Origin: Planococcus maitriensis
Lineage (GTDB): Bacteria; Bacillota; Bacilli; Bacillales_A; Planococcaceae
Length of the DNA stretch: 64,000 nucleotides
Assembly (NCBI RefSeq): GCF_003289925.1
Contig: NZ_QLZQ01000001.1
Coordinates: forward strand, 248,001 to 312,000
Direction of reading: 5' to 3'
Numbering within the stretch: the first letter of the stretch is position 1; each line of letters starts with the position of its first letter. The translations under genes were made by a program, and so were the position numbers. Below, piece by piece: positions 15,433-24,416 of this stretch. The notes beneath the pieces are model-generated. The model made no database searches and was not told where the DNA came from. It saw only the letters and a program-made list of their open reading frames with translations.

Positions 15433-16590
15433 ATGCTGACAGACCAACAAATTTTGCGAATTCCAGGACCGACACCGATTCCGCCGAGCGTAGGGCGTGC
15501 CATGGCACAGCCGATGATCGGGCATCGAGGGGAAAGCACGTATTCATTGATCAGAGATATCCGCCCGAAAATGAAAAAAGTATTCGGCACAAAAGAAGAA
15601 GTGATGATTTTGACGGGCAGCGGGACTTCCGCGCTGGAAAGTGCAGTGGTCAATACCGTTGCGCCGGGCGACGAAGTGCTGGTGCTTGTCACAGGTGCCT
15701 TCGGCGAGCGCTTCGCTAAAATCTGCCAGGCATACGGAATCACGACACATGTGTTCAATGTGGAATGGGGGCAAGCAGTGGATCCGGAAGCCGTCAAAAA
15801 TTTCCTCGGCGAGCATCCGGAGATCCGCGTCATTTTCTCTACATTCTGTGAAACCTCAACCGGCGTCCTGAATCCGATCAAAGAACTTGCCGAGACGGTA
15901 AAACAAGTATCCGATGCGCTGATTGTCGTTGACGGCGTTTCGTGCGTAGCGGGTACGGAGACGGAAATGGACAAATGGGGCGTCGATGTTGTCGTGACCG
16001 GCTCCCAAAAAGCGTTCATGCTGCCGGCGGGACTCGCGTTCATTGCAGCGAGCAAGCGGGCGTGGAAAAAAATCGAAGCCAATCCGCAGCCGCGCTTTTA
16101 TTTGGATTTGAAAAAGCACCGCGACAATATCGAAAAAGACACGACGCCGTTCACGCCGGCCATCTCCATTCTTTACGGCTTGCAGCAAGTATTGAATTTA
16201 TTGGAGGAAGAAGGACTGGAGAACGTTTACCGCCGTCACCGCTTGATGCGCGACATGACGCGCGCCGCATTCAAGGCGCTGAACGTCCGTTTGCTGACAA
16301 GCGATGAGGATGCATCACCGACCGTCACCGCTGTATATCCGGAAGATTTTGATGCAGAACAGTTCCGCAAAGTGCTGAAAGAAGAGTTTGCCATTGAATT
16401 TGCGGGCGGCCAGCAGCATCTCGCGAAGAGCATCTTCCGCGTCGGGCATATGGGCTATTGCTCACCGGCAGATGTGCTGCAGGCCCTTGCCGCATCGGAA
16501 GTCGTCTTGAAAAAGCTTGGACAAGATATCACACTCGGCGCGGGCATTGCCGCCGCGCAGCAAGTCTTTTTGGAAGGGAAGGATAAATAA
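15433..16590 (+). CDS. Class V PLP aminotransferase (serine/alanine-glyoxylate type), probable phosphoserine branch enzyme
   Basis: 385 residues. RIPGPTPIPPSV opens the protein, and the PLP lysine is K193 in VVTGSQKAFMLP, preceded by VVDGVSCVAG with the PLP-binding aspartate. By sequence it belongs to the alanine-glyoxylate/serine-pyruvate aminotransferases, not to classic SerC. It overlaps serA by one base and is under the serine-type T-box, so it probably supplies the transamination step in serine synthesis or a serine-pyruvate exchange. The ATG at 15433, after AAAGGGG, is the start. Any longer reading frame would run into the T-box leader. Confidence 0.85.
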   Translation: MLTDQQILRIPGPTPIPPSVGRAMAQPMIGHRGESTYSLIRDIRPKMKKVFGTKEEVMILTGSGTSALESAVVNTVAPGDEVLVLVTGAFGERFAKICQAYGITTHVFNVEWGQAVDPEAVKNFLGEHPEIRVIFSTFCETSTGVLNPIKELAETVKQVSDALIVVDGVSCVAGTETEMDKWGVDVVVTGSQKAFMLPAGLAFIAASKRAWKKIEANPQPRFYLDLKKHRDNIEKDTTPFTPAISILYGLQQVLNLLEEEGLENVYRRHRLMRDMTRAAFKALNVRLLTSDEDASPTVTAVYPEDFDAEQFRKVLKEEFAIEFAGGQQHLAKSIFRVGHMGYCSPADVLQALAASEVVLKKLGQDITLGAGIAAAQQVFLEGKDK

Positions 16591-18176
16591 TGACATTTCA
16601 TGTATTGATCAGCGACCCGTTATCGGAAGAAGGCATCTATCCGCTTCGCCAGGCGGATGATATTAACATTGTGATGGAAACGAATTTATCCGAAGCGGAG
16701 CTCGCCCAGCGCATCGATGGATTCGATGCATTGCTCGTCCGCAGCCAGACGCAAGTGACGCGAGAACTCATCGAAAAAGCTTCCAATTTGAAAATCATCG
16801 GCCGCGCAGGCGTTGGGGTCGATAACATCGATTTGGAAGCAGCAACCGAGCATGGCATTATTGTCGTCAACGCACCGGACGGTAATACCAATTCGGCTGC
16901 CGAACACACGATGGCCATGCTCATGGGCATGGCACGCAAAATCCCACAAGCCTATAATTCCCTCAAGCAAGGCAAATGGGACCGTAAAGCCTATGTCGGC
17001 GTCGAATTGAAGAACAAGACGCTCGGCGTCGTCGGCTTCGGGCGGATTGGCCAGGAAGTGGCGGCGCGTGCCAAAGGCCAGCGCATGAATATCATTGCCT
17101 ACGACCCATTTTTGACTGCTGAAAAAGCGGAAAAACTCGGCGTCGACTTCGGGACGGTGGAAGACGTCTTGAAAGCGGCTGACTTTGTCACGGTCCATAC
17201 GCCGCTATTGAAGGAAACGAAGCATTTAATCAATGCGGAAGCCTTCAAAGTGATGAAAGACGGCGTGCAGATCATCAACTGCGCACGCGGGGGCATCATC
17301 GACGAAAGTGCTTTATATGACGCGGTGAAATCCGGGAAAGTGGCCGGTGCCGCGCTTGATGTCTTCGAACAAGAGCCGATGGTCGATTTCCGCTTGCTGG
17401 AATTGCCAGAGATCATCGCGACGCCTCACCTCGGGGCGAGCACGTTCGAAGCGCAGGAAAGCGTCGCAGTCGATGTCAGCCAGGACGTCGTCAGCTTTGT
17501 GAAACACGGAACGGTCCGCAATTCAGTGAACTTGCCGTCTGTGCCGAAAGAAATCATGAAACGCATCGAGCCTTACTTCGATCTTGCAGAACGCATCGGT
17601 ACGTTCCTCACGGACTTGACAGGCGAAACGGCCGATGAAGTGAATGTCCATTATTCAGGCGAACTTGCCAACCTGGAAGTCGGCCCCTTGACGCGCAATA
17701 TGCTCAAAGGGATGCTCAAGCGGCACTTGGGCAAACACGTCAATGATGTCAATGCGATGTACATCGCGAACCAAAAAGGCATCCATGTCAACGAACATAA
17801 ATCGACCGAATCCCGCGGCTTTACCAACCTCATCACGGTAGAAGTGAAAACGCTGAGCGGCATGCGGAAAGCATCCGGTACGCTTTTGAACGGACAAGGC
17901 GCACGCATCGTCAAAGTGGATGATTATATCGTCGACTTCCTGCCGAATGGCCACCTGCTGTTCATCCGCCATAATGACCGCCCGGGAGTCATCGGCCGCG
18001 TCGGTACATTGCTCGGGGCAGAAGACATCAATATCGCAACGATGCAGGTGGGGCGTTCGAATATTGGCGGCGACGCCATCATGATGCTGTCGATCGATAA
18101 GCACGCCGACCCGGAAGATCTGGAAGGATTGAAGAAACTCGAAGAAATCGAAAGCGTCACGGCGATCGATCTGTAA
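16590..18176 (+). CDS. serA: D-3-phosphoglycerate dehydrogenase
   Basis: 528 residues, the long type. The N-terminal 2-hydroxyacid dehydrogenase half has the NAD motif GFGRIG (149-154) and catalytic R233 (NCARGG), E262 (DVFEQEP) and H280 (ATPHLGAST). An intervening ASB-like domain follows, then a C-terminal ACT domain (about 455-528) that normally binds serine for feedback control. It oxidises 3-phosphoglycerate to 3-phosphohydroxypyruvate, the first step of serine synthesis. A TAATG junction links it to the aminotransferase, and the T-box controls both. Confidence 0.96.
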   Translation: MTFHVLISDPLSEEGIYPLRQADDINIVMETNLSEAELAQRIDGFDALLVRSQTQVTRELIEKASNLKIIGRAGVGVDNIDLEAATEHGIIVVNAPDGNTNSAAEHTMAMLMGMARKIPQAYNSLKQGKWDRKAYVGVELKNKTLGVVGFGRIGQEVAARAKGQRMNIIAYDPFLTAEKAEKLGVDFGTVEDVLKAADFVTVHTPLLKETKHLINAEAFKVMKDGVQIINCARGGIIDESALYDAVKSGKVAGAALDVFEQEPMVDFRLLELPEIIATPHLGASTFEAQESVAVDVSQDVVSFVKHGTVRNSVNLPSVPKEIMKRIEPYFDLAERIGTFLTDLTGETADEVNVHYSGELANLEVGPLTRNMLKGMLKRHLGKHVNDVNAMYIANQKGIHVNEHKSTESRGFTNLITVEVKTLSGMRKASGTLLNGQGARIVKVDDYIVDFLPNGHLLFIRHNDRPGVIGRVGTLLGAEDINIATMQVGRSNIGGDAIMMLSIDKHADPEDLEGLKKLEEIESVTAIDL

Positions 18177-18183
18177 AACAATA

Positions 18184-18232
18184 AAGCGCCCCTCCCGATT
18201 GGCCTTCAGGCACTTTCAGGAGGGGCGCTTTT
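18184..18232. terminator. Bidirectional terminator between serA and the HAD gene
   Basis: AAGCGCCCCTCC pairs perfectly with GGAGGGGCGCTT, followed by TT. The other face serves the minus-strand gene that ends at 18234. Confidence 0.85.
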
Positions 18233-18233
18233 C

Positions 18234-19034
18234 CTATACAGATGCAGTTTCCAGCTTATCGAGCAAGGGCAATAGCTCTGTCAGGTTTTTAATTTCGTAA
18301 GTCGCGGCAACCGTTTCATGGGGTGCTTTTTGCTCCCGGTTCAACCAGACGGAAGGGATGCCGGCACGCTTAGCCCCGAGGATATCGGTCAATGGATTGT
18401 CACCGACCATCAAGACGTCTTCCGGGGCATAACCGAACTTCGACAAGGCGTGTTCGAAGATGGAAGCATCGGGCTTGCCGCGTCCGAAAGCGCCCGAGAT
18501 GACAATATGGTCGAAATACGGCGCGATTTCCGGCGTGATGTCGAGTTTAATCTGCTGGAGGCTTGGCGAGCCATTGGTCAGCAGCAATAAATCGAAACGG
18601 CCTTTCAATTGGCCGAGCACTTGCAAACTGTCTTCGTAAAGAATGGGGTTGCGCTTTCTGGCTTCCGGGAAATATGCAGCGAGCCGTTTGCCCAATTCCG
18701 GATCTTCGATGCCGAGGCGTTTCAGCCCGAGCGTCCAGGCTTCTTGCTGGTAGCCTGGGGCAACTTCTTTGAGTTTTTGGAAATCGTCTCCCGAATCATC
18801 GAAGCGGCCCCATAGCCCTTCGAATGGATTGATGCCGATCATTTGCGTAAAGACATGTGTCGGATAACCCGCATATAGTTTGCGGGCTTCTTCCCGCACC
18901 GCCTGTTCCAACCCGCTGCAATCGGCGTCCGTTTGTTCCGCTGCCCATTCACATGTTTCGCGAAACGCTTCTTTTACGCTTTGCTGATCCCATAATAACG
19001 TGTCGTCCAAGTCAAAGAAAATCGCTTTCACCAT
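18234..19034 (-). CDS. HAD-superfamily hydrolase
   Basis: 266 residues. HAD motif I is FFDLDDTLL with the nucleophile aspartate near residue 8, motif II is LLLTNGS, motif III is the lysine in RGKPDASIF, and motif IV is MVGDNPLTD. An alpha-helical cap (about 20-110) indicates the C1 subgroup. This resembles the YsaA/YjjG-like phosphatases, which act on small phosphorylated metabolites or nucleotides. The substrate cannot be assigned. The gene is monocistronic. Proximity to serA is suggestive of phosphoserine phosphatase work, but the motifs do not settle it. Confidence 0.8.
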   Translation of the reverse strand: MVKAIFFDLDDTLLWDQQSVKEAFRETCEWAAEQTDADCSGLEQAVREEARKLYAGYPTHVFTQMIGINPFEGLWGRFDDSGDDFQKLKEVAPGYQQEAWTLGLKRLGIEDPELGKRLAAYFPEARKRNPILYEDSLQVLGQLKGRFDLLLLTNGSPSLQQIKLDITPEIAPYFDHIVISGAFGRGKPDASIFEHALSKFGYAPEDVLMVGDNPLTDILGAKRAGIPSVWLNREQKAPHETVAATYEIKNLTELLPLLDKLETASV

Positions 19035-19090
19035 ATCGCGCCGCTCCCTTGTTTTTTTATTATGTCCCAGTTACATAAATCTTATAAAAG

Positions 19091-19213
19091 AGTGGAAGGC
19101 GGCGACTCCGGCGGGATAGCATGAGCTGAAGACCCTGGACTGAGCAAAGCGAGGGAAGCGGCTGAAGCCATGCCCGCGGAAAGCGTCCGCCTTGAGCGAA
19201 TGCATCGCTCTCT
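19091..19213. repeat. Structured dispersed intergenic repeat
   Basis: The segment contains GGCGGCGACTCC near its left end, GAGCTGAAGACCC in the middle and CCCGCGGAAAGCGTCCGCC near its right end, with AAGGCGG/CCGCCTT as terminal complementary arms. From memory this closely matches a very common intergenic element of Bacillaceae and Planococcaceae genomes. It fills most of the 309-base gap before the NO synthase gene. Only one copy was seen in this window. Confidence 0.6.
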
Positions 19214-19216
19214 TTT
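19194..19216 (+). terminator. Possible hairpin at the end of the dispersed repeat
   Basis: GAGCG pairs with CGCTC around a 7-base loop, followed by TCTTTT. The stem is short. Confidence 0.3.
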
Positions 19217-19343
19217 AATTTTCAAAATACTTAATTCACTTTATATAGTGTACTAAAGCGCGGCTGAAAATCAAAGAGTTGTCACAAATCCGTCTTCCGG
19301 CGCCAGTTTACGGTGGTACGATGTACGGAAAGGGGTGGAATGC

Positions 19344-20441
19344 ATGGAAAAGCTCAAAGAAAGCACTCTTCTATTGGAAGAAGCCGCTCATTTCATTGAA
19401 ACGTGTTATCTGGAACTGGGAAAAAGTGAACAGCAAATACGCCGCCGTGTAGCGGAGATCGAACAGGAAATCGGATCTTCGGGCAGCTATGTACATACAA
19501 TGGAAGAGTTGCAGCACGGGGCGCGCATGGCTTGGCGCAATAATAACCGCTGCATCGGGCGTTTGTTTTGGCAGACTTTGGAGATTTTTGATGAACGCGA
19601 TGCAGAAACGGAAGAACAAGTATTTTCGGCCATCGTCCGCCATTTGCGCTTTGCATTCAACGGAGGTCAAATCCGCCCGGCCATTACGGTTTTCAAGCAG
19701 TCAGACAAAAGCCGGATGCGCATCTGGAACCATCAACTATTACGTTATGCAGCCTATGAACGGGACGGCCGGATCATCGGGGACTCTTCTTCTCTTGCTT
19801 TAACCCAGCAATGCGAGGCGCTCGGATGGCGAGGGGCGGGAAGTGATTTCGACCTGTTGCCGGTGGTGATCGGCGAAGCCGGCAAGCAGCCGAAATGGTT
19901 CGAGTTACCAGCTGATGCCAAGCCTGAAGTCGAGATCAGCCATCCCGACTGGCCGGTTATGGCAGAGCTCGGGGTGAAATGGTATGCGGTGCCGCTCATC
20001 TCCGATATGAAGCTCGAGATCGGGGGCATAGAATACTGTATGGCCCCTTTCAACGGCTGGTATATGGGAACGGAAATCGGCGCCCGCAATTTAGCGGATG
20101 AAGATCGCTATGGCCTGTTGCCGAAGATGGCGGAAATCATGGGGCTCGACACAAGCTCACAGCGGACGCTATGGAAAGATAAAGCACTCGTCGAGCTGAA
20201 TGTGGCGGTGCTTGAGTCATTTGCGGAGGCGGGCGTGACCATCGTCGATCACCATACCGCCGCCAAGCAGTTCAAGAATTTCGAGAAAATCGAAGAACGG
20301 GAAGGGCGCAAAGTCACGGGGAATTGGGCTTGGCTGATTCCGCCGGTGTCGCCGGCCACAACGCATATTTTCCATAAACCGTATAAGAACGACATCGTCA
20401 AACCGAATTATTTTTACCAGCAAACCCCTTATAAAGGATAA
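19344..20441 (+). CDS. nos: Bacterial nitric oxide synthase oxygenase
   Basis: 365 residues, near the 363 of B. subtilis NOS. The heme thiolate cysteine is C70 in ARMAWRNNNRCIGR. NGGQIRPAITVF, the substrate-site segment around SWRG-like GWRGAG, and NGWYMGTEIGARN are all family landmarks. There is no fused reductase domain, as expected for Gram-positive enzymes, which borrow flavodoxin-type partners. It oxidises arginine to citrulline and NO, protecting against oxidative stress. The ATG at 19344 after AAAGGGGTGG is preferred to the GTG three codons earlier, which lies inside the ribosome site. Confidence 0.95.
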   Translation: MEKLKESTLLLEEAAHFIETCYLELGKSEQQIRRRVAEIEQEIGSSGSYVHTMEELQHGARMAWRNNNRCIGRLFWQTLEIFDERDAETEEQVFSAIVRHLRFAFNGGQIRPAITVFKQSDKSRMRIWNHQLLRYAAYERDGRIIGDSSSLALTQQCEALGWRGAGSDFDLLPVVIGEAGKQPKWFELPADAKPEVEISHPDWPVMAELGVKWYAVPLISDMKLEIGGIEYCMAPFNGWYMGTEIGARNLADEDRYGLLPKMAEIMGLDTSSQRTLWKDKALVELNVAVLESFAEAGVTIVDHHTAAKQFKNFEKIEEREGRKVTGNWAWLIPPVSPATTHIFHKPYKNDIVKPNYFYQQTPYKG

Positions 20442-20446
20442 AAACG

Positions 20447-20503
20447 AAACCGCATTGACTGTCCCGCTGAGATTTTAACAGTCCGGAGAGCCAATGCGGT
20501 TTT
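20447..20503 (+). terminator. Terminator after nos
   Basis: AACCGCATTG pairs with CAATGCGGTT across a long interior loop containing a second small helix, followed by TTT. Confidence 0.7.
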
Positions 20504-20580
20504 CAGTATGCGCATGGAAAATAAGAGGATGTAAAATGGGTTTTTAAGGCTGAAGGTCGATAGAGCGGAAGGTATTGTAT

Positions 20581-20586
20581 TATAAT
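20581..20586 (+). promoter_or_regulatory. Probable -10 element of yeeI
   Basis: Perfect TATAAT. No convincing -35 lies 16-18 bases upstream. Confidence 0.4.
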
Positions 20587-20638
20587 AGAATGAAATGATG
20601 TTCTTCATCGTAAGAAATTTGAGAAAGAAGGAATAACA

Positions 20639-21355
20639 ATGGGACGCAAATGGAATAATATTAAAGAGAAAAAAGCTTCCAAAGATGCCAACACGAGCCG
20701 GATCTATGCAAAATTCGGCCGTGAAATATATGTAGCCGCCAAGCAGGGCGAACCGGACCCGGAATCGAACCAGGCGTTGAAAGTCGTGCTGGAGCGCGCC
20801 AAAACCTATAATGTGCCAAGAGCCATCATCGACCGCGCCGTCGAAAAAGCAAAAGGCGGATCGGAAGAGAACTACGACGAGCTTCGCTACGAGGGATTCG
20901 GGCCGAACGGCTCGATGGTCATTGTCGATACCTTGACCAATAACGTCAACCGTACCGCTTCCGACGTGCGAGCAGCATTCGGTAAAAATGGCGGCAACAT
21001 GGGCGTCAGCGGATCGGTGGCCTATATGTTCGACCATACGGCGGTCATCGGCGTAGAAGGCAAATCGGCTGACGAAGCGCTGGAGTTATTGATGGAAGCG
21101 GATATTGACGTGCGCGACATCCTTGAAGAAGAAGGAACCGTCATCGTCTATGCAGAACCGGATCAGTTCCACCTGGTGCAGGAAGCGTTCAAGGCGGATG
21201 GCGTAACAGACTTCACGGTCGCTGAATTGACGATGCTCCCGCAGAACGAAGTGCCGCTGTCAGAAGAAGACCAAGCGCAATTCGAAAAGATGGTCGATGC
21301 CATCGAAGACCTCGAGGACGTCCAGCAAGTCTACCACAACGTCGACTTGGCATAA
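20639..21355 (+). CDS. yeeI: YebC/PmpR-family protein, YeeI subgroup
   Basis: 238 residues. It opens [20 protein letters not shown], the shortened YeeI/YebC2 variant of the family start, and continues with [17 protein letters not shown] and [19 protein letters not shown]. YebC proteins were long annotated as transcription regulators. Recent work assigns the YeeI/YebC2 type to relief of ribosome stalling, for example on proline runs. The protein is cytoplasmic. The ribosome site is GAAGGAA before the ATG. The gene is monocistronic, with a TATAAT upstream and a strong terminator downstream. Confidence 0.92.
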   Translation: MGRKWNNIKEKKASKDANTSRIYAKFGREIYVAAKQGEPDPESNQALKVVLERAKTYNVPRAIIDRAVEKAKGGSEENYDELRYEGFGPNGSMVIVDTLTNNVNRTASDVRAAFGKNGGNMGVSGSVAYMFDHTAVIGVEGKSADEALELLMEADIDVRDILEEEGTVIVYAEPDQFHLVQEAFKADGVTDFTVAELTMLPQNEVPLSEEDQAQFEKMVDAIEDLEDVQQVYHNVDLA

Positions 21356-21374
21356 GGAATTCCATAAACCATTC

Positions 21375-21407
21375 AACTTCTGTCCGACAACGGGCAGAAG
21401 TTTTTTT
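21375..21407 (+). terminator. Terminator after yeeI
   Basis: AACTTCTGtCC pairs with GGgCAGAAGTT around a short loop, followed by a T7 tract. Confidence 0.85.
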
Positions 21408-21452
21408 ACGATAATTAATAAAAAGAATATTTAAAATAATTTAAAAATTGAC

Positions 21453-21481
21453 TTGTAATTCAAAAAGATAAAACGTATACT
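21453..21481 (+). promoter_or_regulatory. Probable sigma-A promoter of the catabolic cluster
   Basis: TTGTAA (21453-21458), 17-base spacer, TATACT (21476-21481). An overlapping TTGACT at 21448 gives a worse -10 match. The AT-rich 90-base leader has no clear operator. Confidence 0.5.
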
Positions 21482-21574
21482 TTTTTTGAATCAATGTTTA
21501 ATAAATGACCGGAAAGTTTATTTTTTTCCAGTACGTTGAAAGGGCTTACATTTTCTTTAAAAGGGGGCTTTCGT

Positions 21575-23164
21575 TTGGCAGCTATTGAAACGATGGAACT
21601 TTTCGGGCGTCCGGAAGTGAAGGTGTTTGCGGAACGTCCATCGACAATCGGCCAATTGCTAACAGATACTGCGGCACGCTTCGGGGAAAAGCAAGCGGTC
21701 GTTACAGAAGAACGGACTTTGAGCTACCAGGAACTGGACGGGCAATCGACGACGCTAGCCGCCAATCTTCAACGGCGCGGCATCCAAGTGGGCGACCGGG
21801 TGGGAGCGGTGATCGGAAACTGTGCTGAGTTCCCGATTGTCGTCTTTGCTTGCGCCAAGGCCGGGGCAATCATGGTACCGGTCAATGTCAAACTGCAAGT
21901 TGAAGAACTTCAATACATTATCGGCCATTCCAAGCCGAAGCTATTGATTGTGGAAGCTGAATACGCGGAGAAAGTGAAAGAAGCAGTACGAAAAAGCGGG
22001 CTGCAGGATTTGGAACAGCCTGAACTCTTTGTAATCGGGAACGAAAATTCCTATGGAGAATTACTGGATGAATCAGCTGCATTTGAACAGGTGGACGTCG
22101 ATGAAGTGGACGGCGCGTTCATCCTCTATACATCAGGGACGACAGGGCGCCCTAAAGGCGCGGTGCTTGCGCATATCAATGCGGTGCACAGCGTGATGAA
22201 TTACAAACGCCGCTTTGAAACGGACGATTCGATGAAAACGCTGGTCGCTGTCCCGATGTTCCATGTGACAGGGCTGGTCGGGCAGCTGCTTCATATGTTT
22301 TATGTGGGCGGTACGGTCTACAGCATGAGGCGCTACCAGAACGAAGCTTATATCCAGCTGATATTGAAACACGAAGTCAATTTCCTGTTCAATGTGCCGA
22401 CCATTTTCATCATGATGTCAACAAGCGAAGAATTCCAGAAGCATTCGTTCGGGTTTGTGAAGAAAGTGGCTTTCGGCGGTTCCCCGATTTACCAGCAGAC
22501 GTTCCAGATGCTGAAGAAAGCATTCCCGAAGGCGCAGCTCCATAACGCGTACGGGGCGACGGAAACGACATCCCCCGCTACGTTGATGCCAGTAAGCTAT
22601 CCCGAGTCGAAAGTGACGTCGGTCGGCTTGCCGGTTGATGTGGCGGACATCAAAATCGTCGACCCGGAAGGACGCACCGTGCCGGATGGGGAATCCGGCG
22701 AATTGTATATCAAGGGGCCGATGATCATCAAGGAATATTGGGACAACCCTGCCGCCAACCAGTCAAGCTTCACGGACGGCTATTGGCATTCGGGTGACCT
22801 CGGCATCATGGACGATGACGGATATGTCTATATCCGCGACCGCAAGAAAGACATGATCAACCGGGGCGGCGAGAAGATTTTCTCCATTGAAGTGGAGGAT
22901 GCGCTGAAAAGCCATCCCGACGTCGTCGAAGCAGCCGTCATCGGGGAACCGGACCCGGTGTTCGGCGAGAAAGTGAAAGCGTTTGTTGTGGGGCAGAACT
23001 TGGATCCGGACGACTTCTCGGAACTGCAGGCGCATTGCAAGAAGGCTCTTGCGAAATTCAAGGTGCCTGAAGAGTTTGTTCTATTGGAAAGCCTGCCGCG
23101 AAATGCGTCAGGAAAGATCCTGAAAAACACATTAAAAGAAACAGGGGGCCGATCAAATGCTTAA
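21575..23164 (+). CDS. AMP-forming acyl-CoA synthetase
   Basis: 529 residues from a TTG after AAAGGGGGC. An earlier in-frame TTG at 21536 lacks a ribosome site. The adenylate-forming signature is [33 protein letters not shown] and [15 protein letters not shown] complete the A3-A8 motifs, and the C-terminal lysine is in [11 protein letters not shown]. It activates a carboxylic acid as acyl-AMP and then acyl-CoA, the entry step for this cluster. Chain length cannot be read from the sequence. The gene overlaps the acyl-CoA dehydrogenase by eight bases. Confidence 0.92.
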   Translation: MAAIETMELFGRPEVKVFAERPSTIGQLLTDTAARFGEKQAVVTEERTLSYQELDGQSTTLAANLQRRGIQVGDRVGAVIGNCAEFPIVVFACAKAGAIMVPVNVKLQVEELQYIIGHSKPKLLIVEAEYAEKVKEAVRKSGLQDLEQPELFVIGNENSYGELLDESAAFEQVDVDEVDGAFILYTSGTTGRPKGAVLAHINAVHSVMNYKRRFETDDSMKTLVAVPMFHVTGLVGQLLHMFYVGGTVYSMRRYQNEAYIQLILKHEVNFLFNVPTIFIMMSTSEEFQKHSFGFVKKVAFGGSPIYQQTFQMLKKAFPKAQLHNAYGATETTSPATLMPVSYPESKVTSVGLPVDVADIKIVDPEGRTVPDGESGELYIKGPMIIKEYWDNPAANQSSFTDGYWHSGDLGIMDDDGYVYIRDRKKDMINRGGEKIFSIEVEDALKSHPDVVEAAVIGEPDPVFGEKVKAFVVGQNLDPDDFSELQAHCKKALAKFKVPEEFVLLESLPRNASGKILKNTLKETGGRSNA

Positions 23165-24383
23165 GGAATTATCGCCAAAAGCGGAACAATTACGCCAGGA
23201 ACTGCTGAAATTCATGGATGACTATGTCTATCCGGCTGAACAGACAGTGAAAGAATACCAGGAAACCGCAAGCGACCGCTGGACCATCCCGCCAATCATA
23301 GAAGAACTGAAGCAAAAAGCGAAAGCGCAAGGCTTGTGGAACTTGTTCCTTGACCACCCCGAATATGGGGCCGGACTAACGAATTACGAGTATTCCCATC
23401 TATGTGAAATTATGGGACGATCGCTCATCGCTCCGGAAATCTTCAACTGCAATGCGCCGGATACCGGCAATATGGAAGTGTTCGTCAAATACGGCACCGA
23501 TGAGCAGAAAAAGCAATGGCTCGAGCCGTTATTGAACGGCGAAATCCGCTCGTGCTTTTCCATGACAGAGCCGGATGTCGCTTCATCCGATGCCACCAAT
23601 ATCCAAAGCAGCATCGTCCGCGATGGCGATGAATACGTCATCAACGCCAAAAAATGGTGGACAACAGGCGCCATGGACCCGCGCTGCAGCATTGCCATTG
23701 TCATGGGGAAAACCGACCCGGATGCCGAGAAGCATAAGCAACAATCGATGATTCTCGTGCCATTCGATACGCCAGGCGTCAAGATTGTCCGACCGCTCAC
23801 CGTATTCGGTTATGACGATGCGCCGCAAGGGCATGCGGAAGTACATTATGAAAATGTCCGCGTCCCGGCAAGCAATATGCTGCTTGGGGAAGGCAGAGGT
23901 TTTGAAATCGCACAGGGCCGCCTTGGGCCAGGGCGCATCCATCACTGCATGCGTGCAATCGGCGCTGCGGAGCGTGCACTTGAACTATTGTGCAGACGGG
24001 CGGAAAGCCGGGTTGCGTTCGGATCGACATTGGCTGAAAAAGACGTCATCAAGGAAATCATCGCCGAAAGCCGCATCGAAATCGAACAGGCGCGCTTGTT
24101 GACCTTGAACGCCGCGCACAAGATCGATGAATACGGCGCGAAAGCCGCGCGTAAGGAAATCGCCATGATCAAGATCGCCGCACCGCGCGTCTCGATCAAT
24201 GTTATCGACCGTGCCATGCAAGTATTCGGCGGAGCGGGGCTGACAGAAGATTTCCCGCTCGCAGAACATTACGCAAACGCACGCACGCTGCGTCTTGTCG
24301 ACGGGCCGGACCAAGTCCACTTGCGCGATGTCGGGCGCCTCGAACTGCGTGAGCAATTGAAAGCGAATGAAGCAAGGCAATAA
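23157..24383 (+). CDS. Acyl-CoA dehydrogenase, ACAD10/11-like
   Basis: 408 residues, longer than short-chain ACADs. [14 protein letters not shown] and [11 protein letters not shown] are FAD and substrate motifs, and the C-terminal helix carries QVFGGAGL. In place of the usual YEGTSEI catalytic segment it has VDGPDQVH (D382 to H387), the form typical of ACAD10/ACAD11 relatives. In mammals these are fused to an APH-type kinase and act on 4-hydroxyacyl-CoAs through a phosphorylated intermediate. A separate APH-type kinase lies about 8 kb downstream in this cluster, so the same chemistry is plausible here. Confidence 0.9.
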   Translation: MLKELSPKAEQLRQELLKFMDDYVYPAEQTVKEYQETASDRWTIPPIIEELKQKAKAQGLWNLFLDHPEYGAGLTNYEYSHLCEIMGRSLIAPEIFNCNAPDTGNMEVFVKYGTDEQKKQWLEPLLNGEIRSCFSMTEPDVASSDATNIQSSIVRDGDEYVINAKKWWTTGAMDPRCSIAIVMGKTDPDAEKHKQQSMILVPFDTPGVKIVRPLTVFGYDDAPQGHAEVHYENVRVPASNMLLGEGRGFEIAQGRLGPGRIHHCMRAIGAAERALELLCRRAESRVAFGSTLAEKDVIKEIIAESRIEIEQARLLTLNAAHKIDEYGAKAARKEIAMIKIAAPRVSINVIDRAMQVFGGAGLTEDFPLAEHYANARTLRLVDGPDQVHLRDVGRLELREQLKANEARQ

Positions 24384-24416
24384 GGGCCTCTAAGCGAAGC
24401 GGAAGGAGTGGTGATA

